A stretch of 64,000 bases of DNA from Epiperipatus broadwayi (GCA_028023455.1 JAQFVV010000030.1:3614501-3678500), one strand, 5' to 3'. Positions 33,661 to 44,650 are shown, counted from the first letter of the stretch. Notes: generated by a model from the letters alone, not told the origin. Translations and numbers: made by a program.

Positions 33661-33880
33661 ATCACATGATCACCATTTCTTATGCTTGCTCATAACTGTT
33701 ATTAAAACAGGCAAAAGTCTTCGTACAGTAGTGCCATTCAGTGCAAGCCAGAGTAATCCATGGATACTGGAAGGCTTGTGCATAAAATCCCTATCTAGTG
33801 CCTACTCATCCAATATCCCCAGACTAGTTTCTTGCACTGAGTGGCACTACTATATGGAGAGTTTTGTCTGTTTTAACAAT
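33661..33880 (-). mobile_element. Family C element with internal deletion (copy 5)
   Basis: Left end as in copy 4 (CATGATCACCATTTCTTATG, TTAAAACAGGCAAAA). On the minus strand the 3' half of the hammerhead remains at 33,831-33,816 (GAAACUAGUCUGGGGA). The 5' half, including CUGAUGA, has been replaced by a direct junction to the inverted right end (GCACTGAGTGGCACTACTAT). The ribozyme is therefore broken. Confidence 0.7.
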
Positions 33881-33884
33881 GTAC

Positions 33885-34690
33885 TATATTATATTATTTT
33901 TTAAAAAAACCTATCTTGAATAATAAAATATAACATCTCATGCCATAGAAAAGACCACAGCTTGAGTATTTGTACATAAAGTGATGTTTATTTAAATCTG
34001 CATAGTACATATTGTAAAAAAAGTCTTAAATATTGATTACAATATGCAAATTCAGAAAGCATTAGATATATATATATTTATTTAATATGTTAGAATTCTT
34101 TTTTTTTTTTTCAAAATTAACTGCATGATTAGATTTGATAATGTACAGTTCTATAATTTGGCTACTCTTACATTGTTGATGAATAATAAGTTTTTATGAT
34201 CACAACAATACAATCAAATGAGATATTATTAAACATTGCTTTTTTAATTTTAAACAATTTCACATAAATAATATAAGATAATGAATTTAAAAAAATGGAA
34301 CTTCACTATGGTTTTTTTCAGTGCAATGATTAACAATTTAGTATAAGAATTCAAAAAAAGTGTCATCTGTAAGCTTACTGTCCCATTCACGTTTTATTTT
34401 TCTCTATCTTTGCACACTGAAATCTTTTTTTTTATAATGATATTGATTTTTTTTTTTAAAAAAAGTTTATAGCTAAATACTTTTCATCTTAAATCATAAC
34501 AGTTACTAATACCATTGAACATAATATCATTTCTTGAACATAAGAAGGAATCTTCACAACTTTCATGATGAACTAACGTCAATAACTAATGCAGCAATTT
34601 ATCAATATTTTAAATAAAGATGTCAATAAATTAAAGACCTTTTGCAGTCATGCATGGAAGAATTAACTAATTAGGAATTAGTTCACTTTG
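33885..34690. other. Anonymous AT-rich spacer
   Basis: No gene or classified repeat was seen. Several T homopolymers (34,100-34,112, 34,427-34,460). Confidence 0.5.
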
Positions 34691-34696
34691 ATGAAG

Positions 34697-34810
34697 AAAA
34701 GAACACTGATAAGTCAAGCATTGGTGGACGAGAGGTCAGCGACTGCTGCTTTACAAGTAGTTGTCCCGGGTTAGCTAATGCTATGACACATGAGAAAAAA
34801 AGAACACCGA
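34697..34810 (+). mobile_element. Chimeric tRNA-derived SINE (A/B mix) with target duplication
   Basis: The body (34,710-34,797) opens GTCAAGCATTGGTGG like family B, then changes to CGAGAGGTCAGCG like family A. It ends AATGCTATGACACATGAG plus A run. It is flanked by AAAAGAACACTGA at 34,697-34,709 and AAAAGAACACCGA at 34,798-34,810 (one mismatch). The central part is shortened. Confidence 0.75.
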
Positions 34811-35539
34811 CAAATCTGTAGAGAAGAACCTGGACATCAAAAACTGAAAAAATTGATTTCTTATTACAAGACCGTGAACAGACTTTTCGAAGACTTTAAC
34901 ACCACATCTTAAAATGTCTTAAGTCGATGAATGAGATCTTATAATTGTTGTATGAAAAGAAAATCAAAGAGCATGTCAATCGTTCATTCTAAACTTTTTC
35001 TCTAGAGATGGTCAGCCATAAATACCTGGTGCATCTCCTTAAAAAACCAAGATCATCAAAGTATTTAAAGATAATAATTGACTCTTAGAATGAGCAATTG
35101 TAGATTACAGACAAATAAAAAAGAACAATTTTAAGTTAAATGTTTGTTTTTCTTTTTACATATTTTTGTTGTATTATCTTATATATATAATACATACTTG
35201 CGTAATACGCACATAGCACATATTATACGTGCATATATTATATATGGAGGGGAGGTTAAATTATTATATATACTAGATTAAGTTGTTTGTTAATACAATA
35301 TTTCCAATTTATATAATTTTTATTTCAAGAAGCTAAATTTCTTTCCCATAGAAAACCATTATAATCCTTTGCTTTTTTGTGCAATCTTTTTGCTTTATAA
35401 TGGTTTTGAAGAACCAATTGTTCTCACTAAACAAGGTTAAGATGTATAATAAACAGTTGATAACGCATTATTAAGTAAACTTTAGATTAACTGGTGTTGT
35501 ATATTATGATTCCAAGTTATTTACCATAGTATAAGATTA

Positions 35540-36240
35540 TTTACAATTCGACGATATTGGAAAAATGCTCACTCAGAGTTTAGATTCTAATCTAAACTGT
35601 TTCTTCAGCAAAACAAATAACCAAAAGGATTGCAAGCTTTCATAAAAGACTACAACAAAACACAAAAGATAACAGACAACATCTAATTATACCCTACATA
35701 TCTACAGTAGCTAAAAATTTCAGTAAAATATTACAGAAGGAATTCAAACTTGGATTCAGAACCCCTCCAAACACAAATAGGCTCATCAACAACACCAAAG
35801 ATAAAAGAAATATAGAAGAAACCCCCCCATGTCGTTTATAAAATTGTGTGCCCGCAGAAAGGATGTGATTCAGTATATTATGGGGAAACTCGGGCCACAG
35901 TGAGCAATAGACTGGCTCAGCATAGATATATATATACAAAAGCCACAACTAAAGGAGAGGGCATCTCAGTATTTGCTGATCATCAGCAGGAGCAAAGCCA
36001 TAGATTTGAGCCGTCTAAAGCCGACATCGTGTGCACAGAGAGGAACGATGTTAAGAGGAAGATTAAGGAGGCATGTTACATCACCAGCGATGCCATGTCA
36101 ATCAATAGAAAAGACACGTGCTTCACGATCTCGAAAAGGTGGATGTTATAATTTGCATGCATTTGCATAGAATCAACAGCATGTAAAAAGGACTATGATT
36201 ATGGAGCTGTAGGTGCTCCGAAAGCGCTAAGTCCATAAAT
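35540..36240 (+). pseudogene. Penelope-like endonuclease, frameshifted, with 3' end
   Basis: From about 35,680 a frame encodes the pre-nuclease linker (TPPNTNRLINN is readable at about 35,760-35,792). After a C-run at about 35,821-35,827 the frame changes, and the frame starting at 35,846 (101 codons) encodes CPQKGCDSVYYGETRA, then CTERNDVKRKIKEACYI and SINRKDTCFTISK up to TAA at 36,149. This is the GIY-YIG endonuclease of a Penelope-like element, a different lineage from the 31-33 kb pair but closely related to the fragment at 23.9 kb. The 3' region has paired TTTGCATGCATTTGCATA blocks and the hairpin at 36,190-36,234. Dead by frameshift and truncation. Confidence 0.82.
36190..36234 (+). ncRNA. 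Conserved stem-loop in the Penelope-like 3' region
   Basis: Outer stem GGACU/AGUCC encloses AUGAUUAU, an inner stem GGAGC-UGUAGGU-GCUCC, then GAAAG. The diverged 31-33 kb elements carry the same AUGAUUAU, inner-stem and GAAAG order (33,131-33,173 and, inverted, 31,351-31,393) with an outer GAGC/GCUC pairing instead. The layout resembles a hammerhead (CUGANGA, stem II, GAAA), but C3 and G8 of the core are not present, so catalytic activity is doubtful. Confidence 0.4.
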
Positions 36241-36304
36241 AGAGGCTCACTAATAACAAACTAATAGCTTCACCTCAGCTATTAATCTTAGCTTAACAGT
36301 AATT

Positions 36305-36399
36305 CTTTTTTTATATATGACAAAGCATTGACCAGGAAGCAAACCCAGACCAGCTGCTTAGAAGGCAGCTATGCTAACTGCTAGGCCACCAACGCTTGT
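36305..36399 (-). mobile_element. tRNA-Gly-derived SINE, family B, copy 2
   Basis: Minus strand: CAAGCGTTGGTGGCCTAG head, AGCATAGCTGCC before the anticodon arm, a B box reading GGGTTTGCTTCC, and the tail AATGCTTTGTCATATATA followed by an A-rich run. Target duplication not clear. Confidence 0.75.
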
Positions 36400-36419
36400 C
36401 GGCACTCTTTACTCCTTTT

Positions 36420-37470
36420 TAATCTGATAATTGCCACAAAATTTCAAACATAATAATATTTAATCAAAGTTTAGAGTTGTTTTAAAGTATGTCATAATTT
36501 AAATGATGTCTAACAATTATATAACAACACCCGATTGAATCATACTATTTATAAATAATAATCTTATTTTCAGTTTAAAATGCACCTTAAAGTAAATTAT
36601 CAATAGATGGTCATATATTTATATAATATTCAAATAAAAAATAGGTCATATACAATAATGAAATCCACTAAACAAACAACTGAGCCATGAGGACATTAGG
36701 CATATGTGTACCAGAAGCTAAGACTATATCTTAATCAGACGTTTAGTTCTTAAATCTGTTACTCTACCGCCGTACTCGTTGATAAGCACTTAATGTAAAC
36801 TGTTGGAAATAAAAATCATTTCGACATTTATCAAAAATTCTTCTTTCAGGACTTAAATTTTTATTTCAACAGTTTCATTAGCTGTTGGTTTTCAAATCAG
36901 TTAGATCTTCAAATTACATTTAACATTGATTATTTTTAACTATTTATATATTATATATTGTTTGTTCGTTTAGAGATTATATACCATACAGCAATACTAT
37001 TCAAAATATTTACCAAATACTATATTAAATTAAATATCCAGCATTGCGTTAGGAAAAATTAAATTAGAAATCGTTGAGTCTAAAATTTTATTATTGAGAA
37101 TTTTAAAATACGTAAAAGTTATAGAAAACAATAAACTAAAATAAAAATGTTTGTCTTTTCCTGTCAAATTTATAATAAAACTAGTTATTAAAATGAGCAT
37201 TTCTTATTTAAATATAATTTCACCGATTTTAAGTATTTGCTAAGTAACAATGAAATGTGAAACTGGCAAAACTTATTCCAATAATTTCTAAATATTCATT
37301 TGATTTTCTGACATTTCTATCGTTAGTAATTATGAGCCCTTCATATTTTCATTTGAAGTGTTTTAGTTATTCTAGAATTATTTTATTAATTTTATTATTC
37401 TTACTATCATGTATAGCTATCCATAACCCCCTTGGGATGTACTGAGCCTTGATTTAGCATTAAAATCTGA
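36420..37470. other. Anonymous AT-rich spacer
   Basis: No gene recognised. The 62-codon plus-strand frame at 37,257-37,445 is hydrophobic but composed of bases typical of the local background; not called. Confidence 0.5.
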
Positions 37471-37476
37471 ACATAC

Positions 37477-38161
37477 TGTGATGTACTTGATTTAATGTTA
37501 CTTATGAGAAACAACCAAATACACCTAATTCAAGTAACGATTACTCTCTTGCATAAAATTAAGATATCCCACTTAACAGATACAAGATTTTATTAGTATG
37601 AAAAATAACAATTATTTATAAACAGAATTATCATTAGTTCTACTATCGCCTGTATGGCTTACAAAAATAATAATAAGGCAGGTATAGTCTGTATAATTAC
37701 CCTAGGTAGGTCTTTGGTACCTTCAGACCCGAATATCTGGTTCTCCTCCCATCGTTGGTCCTGTTCTGAAGTCGCATTACACTTTAGTCTCTCAGAAAAT
37801 CAGGATTCACACTAATCTGTTTTTTCTCTGCTAGATTATATCTACTTTTTGTTTTATTGTTTATTCCTTATCAATTTTAATCATCAATTATTCTGGGCTT
37901 ATTTCTGAACTAATTAATTAAATTGTTCTTTACATTTTTAATCCTTCATTTAATTAATTATTTATTTGGATCTTCCATCGTGTTTTGCACCTTGCTTTTA
38001 ATAAAATATCTATATGAAAAACCATTTGTAATTTCTAATTTTCATTTTTATTAAATCTACTCGTTTACTTTCACATGTAATTATTTAACAGTTTTAACTT
38101 CTGGAGTACACACAGTTTCAAACGTATTTTCTCTTAATATTAATCGTACTACAACATAACA
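37477..38161 (-). repeat. 3' LTR of the gypsy element
   Basis: 685 bp, TG...CA ends. Matches 44,673-45,357 with scattered substitutions and a few single-base indels. Confidence 0.93.
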
Positions 38162-38177
38162 ATTCCTCCCCCACTCC
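38162..38177 (-). other. Polypurine tract
   Basis: Immediately 5' of the 3' LTR on the minus strand the sequence is GGAGTGGGGGAGGAAT, the purine run expected to prime plus-strand DNA synthesis. Confidence 0.85.
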
Positions 38178-38198
38178 AGAAGTTATGGTTTATCCATT

Positions 38199-38471
38199 TT
38201 ATACATATTCTTTTAGGTACAAAGGTCTTTTTTTATATCGTATTGGTCTAGGTGATTTCCTCTTTTCAATCTGTATTTTATCCTCTTCAATCGCATCTTC
38301 TTCGATGTCGGTCAGTATCATTTGTTTATCTGAATTCTTTTCATTTGCATGTTGGAACTGCTGGAACATATCTAGTTGTATGTCATCTTCACTTTTACAA
38401 ATATGATTTTTGTGATGCTTATATATGTTTCCGTTTTCACCTTTAATATCATAAATTTGCTTTGATCGCAC
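38199..38471 (-). pseudogene. Gypsy pol C-terminal region downstream of integrase
   Basis: A 90-codon open segment in the position of the integrase C-terminal tail. It is charged, with a Glu/Asp-rich middle and a basic end (RPIRYKKRPLYL), a pattern common at the end of gypsy Pol (PxRxxKxPxxL). Separated from the integrase core by frame changes between 38,470 and 38,690. Confidence 0.65.
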
Positions 38472-38633
38472 CCGTTCAATTTTTTCATTAACCCATTGTT
38501 ACATAGTATATCTCTGAATATTACCATGTCTCCAATGTTAAAGTTTTTCACTGGGTCTTGATTATATTTATATATAAGTGTATCAGGTCACAAAAAATCT
38601 AAATTAGTTTGTATTTTCTGACCGAATAACATT

Positions 38634-39506
38634 TCAGTTGGCGATTTTCCCATCGTTGTTGATGGAATTATATGTTGATACATCATGAATTCCTGTAAGA
38701 TGTTTTTCATATCCGTATTTTTGTTTTTTTTTTAAATATTTCTTCACTTGCCCTACCGCATTTTCTGCCAAACCATTTGATTCAGGGTGATAAGGGGGTG
38801 TAAATACATGTTTGATGTCCCATTTTCCAAATTGTATTTTTAATTCTTCACTTGCAAATCCAGTTCGATTGTCAGAGACGATTGCTTGTGGAAATCCATG
38901 TATATAAAATATGTCTGTTAAACATTTTTTTGTTTCATTTGCACTAGTATTTTTAACCTCGTGACATTCTATCCATTTAGAGAAAGCATCGATTAAAATT
39001 AAATAATTTCTTCCTTCTATTGGATCCGCATGGTCTATATAAAGTCTTTGCCATGGATATATTGGTTTAGGCCTAGAAGAATATTGTTTATTCAACAGAG
39101 CTATTTCAGACTTACATTTCTTAATATACTTTTCAATATCATTACTTATCTGCGGCCACCAAACATAACTCTGAACTAGAGCTTTAGCTCGCACGATGCC
39201 TGGGTGCCCCTGATGCAAAAGTTCTAGAACTTTCATTCTCCCTATAGGAGGTATAACTATCCTGTCTCCCATAATAATACACCCTTTACAGACTGACAAT
39301 TGGTCTCTATTGACCCAAAACCCCATTGCTACATTTTCAGGTTTTTTATTAGGCCAACCTTTGCTTATGCATTTCCTAAGTAACGCATACTCATCATTTT
39401 CATTTGTCCATGTCTGAACTACTTTACTATTTATGACTTGTGATTTCATATTGTCAATGTGATTAACTTCCACATCAGTTTCATAGTTGTCATTATTTCC
39501 GGGCAC
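38634..39506 (-). pseudogene. Gypsy integrase
   Basis: The 290-codon segment contains the HHCC zinc-binding region (H98, H101, C131; the second Cys is absent, position 134 is Glu) and the DDE catalytic core. The core has D158 in YIDHAD, D212 in VSDN and E248 in NGLAENA, the last two with the DD35E spacing. After about residue 265 the true frame leaves this one near 38,690, where another frame continues to the end of the core. The protein would insert element cDNA into the host genome. The missing Cys and the frameshift indicate an inactive copy. Confidence 0.9.
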
Positions 39507-39564
39507 TCTAGATAGAGCGTCCGCATGAGAAATTATCTTTTCTTTTTGATATTTTAGATTGAAA

Positions 39565-39951
39565 TCATAAGCAGTAAGTAAGTGTATTAGCCCATATGAG
39601 CATGTGTGAACTTAAATGCTCTGGCATTGGACAATCTTTTCCTATAATCCCTAACAAAGGTTTGTGATCTGTTACTAATTCAAATTTCCATCCATATATA
39701 AACTGGTGAAATTTTTCCACAGCAAACATGACTGCCAAAGCTTCTTTCTCCAGCTGACTATAATTTTTTTCGGCTTTAGACAAAGTCTGAGAAGCATAAG
39801 CTACAGGATGTTCATGCCCGTCTATTTGATGCACTAAAACTGCTCCGATTCCATATTGTGATGCATCTGTAGTAATAGTGATGTCTTTGTCGCTATCAAA
39901 ATGCACTAATAAACTACTAGAGGTTAACAATTCCTTAACTGCTTTAAACAC
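39565..39951 (-). pseudogene. Gypsy RNase H domain
   Basis: 128 codons directly downstream of the RT segments. TTDASQYGIGAVL (D29) and the EKEALAV and VTDHKPL blocks are the conserved RNase H landmarks of gypsy Pol. The domain removes genomic RNA during reverse transcription. It ends in a frame break before the integrase segment. Confidence 0.9.
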
Positions 39952-40063
39952 TTTTTCATGTTTGGTATTCCAAATCTATTTCTGATCTTTGCATAGCAGT
40001 TCATATAGAGGAGTTGTGACCATCGCTTTGTTCTTTAGAAAAGATTCAAAAAATTAATCAAAC

Positions 40064-40930
40064 CTAGAAAGCTTGAAGTTGCTTGACATTTATTGGGCTT
40101 GGAACATCTTTGACTGCCCTAATTTTATCAGTTAACGGACTTTTCCCTTTTTCCAAAATAAGATAGCCTAAAAATTTTAATTCTTCCGTTTCCCAAACGC
40201 ATTTTTTAACATTTAATGTTACCCCTGCGTTATTTAGTTTTTCGCATACTTCCTGAATTTTACTTCTCAATTTCTCCAGTGACATCACAGCAATCAAAAT
40301 ATTGTCATAATATGGTGTCACTCCTTCCAAGCCTTATAATATTGAATTTATTTTTGCTTGAAATATGTTTGGAGCTGATGTAATTCCAAAAGGGAGACGA
40401 TTACATTTGAATAATCCAAAAGGGTCATAATTGTTAATAACTGAGCTGTATCATCCGTAACTTTTAGTTGGTGATATGCCAAATTTAAATCCAATTTCGC
40501 AAAATTTTTTGCTTTAGCTAGATTACTGAGAATCTCACGTAAATTCAGCTCCGGGTAAGCTTCTTTATTAAGATACTTATTCACTGTTGTTCTATAATCT
40601 CCACACAGCCTAATTTTTCTGTCTGGTTTTGTTAACACACAATCGGTGTGACCCAATCTGCCTCCTCGACTGGGGATAACACATCTTTTTTAACTAATGC
40701 TTCTATTTTTTCCTCTACTAACTGCCATTGTGCAAAAGGTATTTTTCTCGGTTTACAAATAACTGGTTTAGCATTTTCATTTAAGTGCAAGTCAATGGGC
40801 TTTGATTTTATCAAACCTAAATCTTCCGTAAATAAATTTGGATATAACTCTATCATTTCTTTTTCTACCAAGACGTTTTTAATTATATTAAATTTAATGC
40901 CTAAGTCTTTAAACCAGTTTCTTCCTATTC
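40064..40930 (-). pseudogene. Gypsy reverse transcriptase, broken
   Basis: Three open segments (40,871-40,632, 40,656-40,348, 40,330-40,064) give the RT in order. The first has the pre-fingers HLNENAKPV-C-PRK and VKKDVLSPVEEADWV. The second has RLCGDYRTTVNKYL and the motif A block KLDLNLAYHQLKV. The third has motif C as YYDN (residues 7-10) instead of YxDD, and KCVWETEELKFLGYLI. Loss of the second catalytic Asp and at least two frame changes abolish function. Its N-terminal side is interrupted by the LINE: codons immediately after 40,930 are missing and resume at the protease side at 43,491. Confidence 0.9.
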
Positions 40931-40983
40931 ATCAATAGTAGTCTGTACAATAGACAGGTTCAGAGAGTAGTCACTACATCAGT

Positions 40984-42336
40984 TCATCCATTCTTCCATT
41001 CCATTCTCTTCCTTGCCCACTTCCTCAATTCCACATAACCCCTTCCATCTCGTATATCATCCAATATTGTCAATCTCTTCCGTCCTTTCTTTTTATTTCC
41101 ACTCACCATTCCTTCCAAAACATCTTTCATTAAACTATAATCTTTTCTTAGTATATGTCCAATCCAGTTTCTCTTTCTCTCTTTGATACTTTCAATCAAT
41201 CTTCTTTCCTCATTAACTCTTTTCAAAACTTCTTCATTTGTTATTTTATTCACCCAACTGATTTTTTCCATTTTTCTCCATGTCCACATCTCAAAAGCTT
41301 CCAGTCATTTCTTAATTCTATTACTCAATGTCCATGTCTCACAACCATACATTAATACACTCCACGCATAACATTTAATTAATCTTTTACTTAATTCTCT
41401 TTCCATAGGTCCACAGAATATCTTCTTTCTTTTTACAAATGTCACCTTTGCCAATGCTATTCTTCTTTTAACTTCATCTTCACTTCTTCCATCTTCACTC
41501 AACCAACAACCCAAATATCTAAATCCCTTCACCTGCTGCACCATGTCATCATGGATTCCAATTTGCAGTCTTTTTGCATCTCTCCCTATCCATAAACACT
41601 TAGTCTTTTCAATATTAATCTTCATTCCATATGCCATACATCCTTCTTCCAATTTATTCAACATATTCTGAAGATCCTTTTCTTCCTCAGCAATAAGAGC
41701 CATATCATCTGCAAATCTTATACACTTTATTACTCTCCCTCCAACATTTGCTCCTCCACAGTCCAAATAATTATTTATCATATCTTCTAAATAAATATTA
41801 AACAAAACAGGTGACATACTACATCCTTGCCTAACCCCACTTTCTATATTCACTTCATCCATCTCATTACATCCAAATCTAACTCTTATTCTTTGCCCAT
41901 TATACATATTCCATATCAATCGTCTTTTTTTCCAGAATACTCCTTTATCTCTTAAGATAGACATCAGTTTATTCCAGCTTACACTATCAAATGCCTTTTC
42001 TAAATCTACAAAACATATACCATTTCCTTTATTTCTTTCAATATATCTTTCTGCAATTGTCCTAACAATACCAATAGCATCTCTTGTGCTTTTCCCTTTC
42101 TGAAAACCAAACTGTTCTTCAGCAATATAATAGTCAACCTTCCCATAAATCCTTTGAGTTAAAATCCTCAATAACACCTTAGAAACATGAGACAATACAC
42201 TTATTGTCCTATACTCTTCACATTTAACAGCTTTCTTCTTTTTAGCAATTGGAATCACACTCCTGTAGACATACTCATAATAAAACAAGGGAATTATAAG
42301 ACAAAGTGGTTTCCCGTTGCCTTCTTTGCCCAGCAA
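40984..42336 (-). pseudogene. LINE ORF2 reverse transcriptase and C-terminal domain
   Basis: Open from 42,336 to a TGA at 41,305 (343 codons), then in the same frame to 40,984 (another 101 codons from the first Met). Blocks: YRSVIPI and YRTISVLSHVSKVLLRIL, FGFQKGKSTRDAI (76-88), FVDLEKAFDSVSW (109-121, motif A), GVRQGCSMSPVLFN (167-180), FADD (208-211, motif C), and GMKINIEKTKCLWI. After the stop come MEKISWVNKITNEEVLKRV and RNWIGHILR, a C-terminal region frequent in arthropod LINEs. The first 24 or so codons do not look like LINE protein and lie in the GC-richer block. The endonuclease is absent. One nonsense codon is the only lesion seen in the retained part. Confidence 0.88.
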
Positions 42337-42349
42337 TAACCTCTATAAT

Positions 42350-42800
42350 AGGCTTAGTGCACTAGCCAAATCCCATAAAATGAAAATCCAACTACCGCTT
42401 CCTCCTCATCATTGTCACCTCTAGTGATCTTCCGCTGACTTGGAATAAATGCCGTTGCTGACCCAGCACCCAGTGGGGTGTTGACTTATTTAATGGCGGT
42501 CAACACTCGCCATTATACATCCGCCATCATAGGAATTGTGGCACTTTATAGAAGTAAACACGCCACTGTCTCCTTCACCACTTCCTGATAGTGAATGTTG
42601 TCCCATTGCCAGCGACTGCTTATTTACAGTACTCTGCTTATTCGCAGCTAACCTTCATATCTGAAGGCCATGCCCCTATCTGCAACCTGGGGACGCTCTG
42701 GGTGGCATGGGACCCATGCCTTATTCCCAGCTCTTCCTATTAACCAAAAGACTGTTTTTTACGAGGCTCCTCGTAGACATCTGACGTCACTCTAACTCAG
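42350..42800 (-). other. GC-richer non-coding block between 5' module and LINE ORF
   Basis: Composition contrasts sharply with both neighbours: on the minus strand it includes CATGGGTCCCATGCCACC, CGTCCCCAGGTTGC, ATGGCGAGTGTTGACCGCC and GAAGGCAACGGGAAACCAC. No frame runs through it except the fortuitous extension into the RT. It may be the 5' untranslated region of this LINE or a separate captured element. I cannot assign it. Confidence 0.5.
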
Positions 42801-43481
42801 CCGATTCTTATGCTAAAAAATTCGTTCGATAGGTTTTGAAGAGGTTTTTAAAAGTTCTGTAAGATGGTGCCCTCTTCCGACTTATTTTACAAGTAAAAAA
42901 TAAAAAAAAACGCATTTAAACCTAAACAAAGAAAGAACATTATTTGTGATTGGTTCTTAGCAAGCTCTCAGCCGAAAAAGACATTCTGATTGGCTGGAAA
43001 GAACAAAGAAACTGCCTGATCAAAGAAAATAAAGAAAAACGCTGAGATTTTCATTTCGAATATGATTTTAAAGTATTATAAAAGTATATTTTGAGAAATT
43101 AAAATTATTTTCAGAGAGAATACTAAAAAAACAAAATTATTTTCGAAAAATATCGAAGATTTTTGTAAAAATATTGAAGAATTAGTAAAAAGAAATATTT
43201 ACTTTTCTATAATGTAAAAGTCGACCTTTTTGTTTATATTATAGCTTTTATGTTGCCGAAATTGAATATTTTAGAATAAATAAATAGCAATTTATTTTTG
43301 AAAGAACTTTCGTTCTCTTAATAACCTGAAAAATTAATAATATACTTTTTATAAACGTATCTGAGTTGAATTTAATATTATAGGCGAATATGTTTTAACA
43401 ATAGGCTTTGTCTTCAGTTTGTGAGTTGGCCAATTAAAAGATTTGATTTTTACCTCATGCAACCAATAATATAATTAGCGG

Positions 43482-43757
43482 TTAAAAGGTTAATGGACTA
43501 ATATCTTTATCTACTATATATATATATATAGGTAATTTGTAGTTTTTATTTTTAAAACCAACTATTACTTTGGATTTCCCAATTAACTTGATCGGGTTCC
43601 CATTGACATCTCTAATGTTAATGTTAGCTTTCTGTATTTTAATCCGAGGGCTCTCTGTGGATATTTCCTTCCACTTTTTTATAGATATTAACGAAATTCC
43701 TGAGCCACTATCTATTTCCATTTCTACTCTTTTGTTATTTAACTTAATCTCTAGCAT
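43482..43757 (-). pseudogene. Gypsy aspartic protease
   Basis: A 91-codon segment with the retropepsin active site as DSGSG (about residues 16-20), followed by the expected ISLI and later NIRDVNG and IVGF strand blocks. It is preceded on the minus strand by the zinc-knuckle region in a different frame and cut at its C-terminal side by the LINE insertion at 43,490. It would process the Gag-Pol precursor. Confidence 0.85.
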
Positions 43758-43799
43758 GAATTGATCCTGCTCATTTTTTTAAGATATTTTTTCTAATTA

Positions 43800-44510
43800 C
43801 TGTTTTCCACTGTTTCTGATCTTTACCACATTCAGATTTTCATTTAGGTTTTTTGCACACTGCTGCTAAATGGCCTTTGCCCCCACAGTTGTAACATTTT
43901 TCATTCCTCCATTTACAGCTTTTAGACAAATGACCTTCTTTACCACAATAAAAACATTTTATTTCGAAACTTTTTTCTTCTTTAGTACAATCCTTATCCT
44001 TTCTCTCTATTTAAAAAACAGTATTCCTAGAGTTTTCCTCCATTCTATTTGAAAAAGCTACAGCTTGTTCTACCACTGATTCATATACTATTCCCTTTTG
44101 AATAGCACCTTCATAAGTCATCTGAGTTTCAAATAGTAATGATTGACGCAATTTATCGTCCTTCATTCCCCATAATAATGCTCAATAAGAATTTGTTCCA
44201 CAAAGTCACCATACTCGCAATTCTTTGCTAATTGGCATAGAACAATATCATATTCTTTTATCGATTCGAGTTTGTCTTGTTTGCGGTTCTTCAATTCTAA
44301 CCTAGCTAAATACTTTGATGTCCTTGGGCTAAAATAATCTGTTAGTCTTTGAACCAGGTCATCGTAGTTACTACTATCTGTAACTTGTCCATTATACAAT
44401 TTGTTTACTAATTCAATAATTTTTCTACCTGACAAGCATAATAACATTGCTACTTTCCTGTCATTTTCAATAATACTATTTAACTTAAAATAATTTTGTA
44501 ATTGGAGCAC
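43800..44510 (-). pseudogene. Gypsy Gag (capsid and two zinc knuckles), frameshifted
   Basis: The open segment 44,510-44,163 (115 codons) has the retrotransposon Gag pattern LLCLSGRKIIELV, DLVQRLTDYFSP, LARLELKNRKQ and YDIVLCQLAKNC. A one-base change in a G run at about 44,168 shifts the frame. The continuation carries KDDKLRQSLLFE, then a TAA at about 44,011, then two CCHC knuckles, CFYCGKEGHLSKSC (about 43,957-43,916) and CYNCGGKGHLAAVC (about 43,897-43,856). Gag packages the element RNA. A stop follows soon after the second knuckle. Confidence 0.88.
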
Positions 44511-44650
44511 ATAAAAGGGCCATTCGTGCGGATTATCTAACCCAAATTCCGATATATTAGCTTGTCCTATCGATATTTTAATTCTTTAACAACTCACCGA
44601 CTTCTGAATTACTGTTCAGTGTATTTCTTTCATAAGCTTGAAAAACAGGT

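Larger units (their letters stand above)
40929..43490 (-). mobile_element. Composite LINE nested in the gypsy element
   Basis: A 2.56-kb insertion separates gypsy protease from reverse transcriptase; the gypsy reading frame matches up again when the two flanks are considered together. On the minus strand it has three parts: an AT-rich 5' module (43,490-42,840) shared with 29.4 and 55.1 kb, a GC-richer non-coding block (42,790-42,350), and a LINE ORF2 fragment (42,270-40,984) with a short 3' tail. Target-site duplications are not evident. Because it lies inside the gypsy copy it is younger than that insertion. Confidence 0.8.

Noticed and set aside
40648-41371. Plus-strand frames over the gypsy RT and LINE
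   Set aside because: Antisense shadows of the minus-strand pol and ORF2 sequences.
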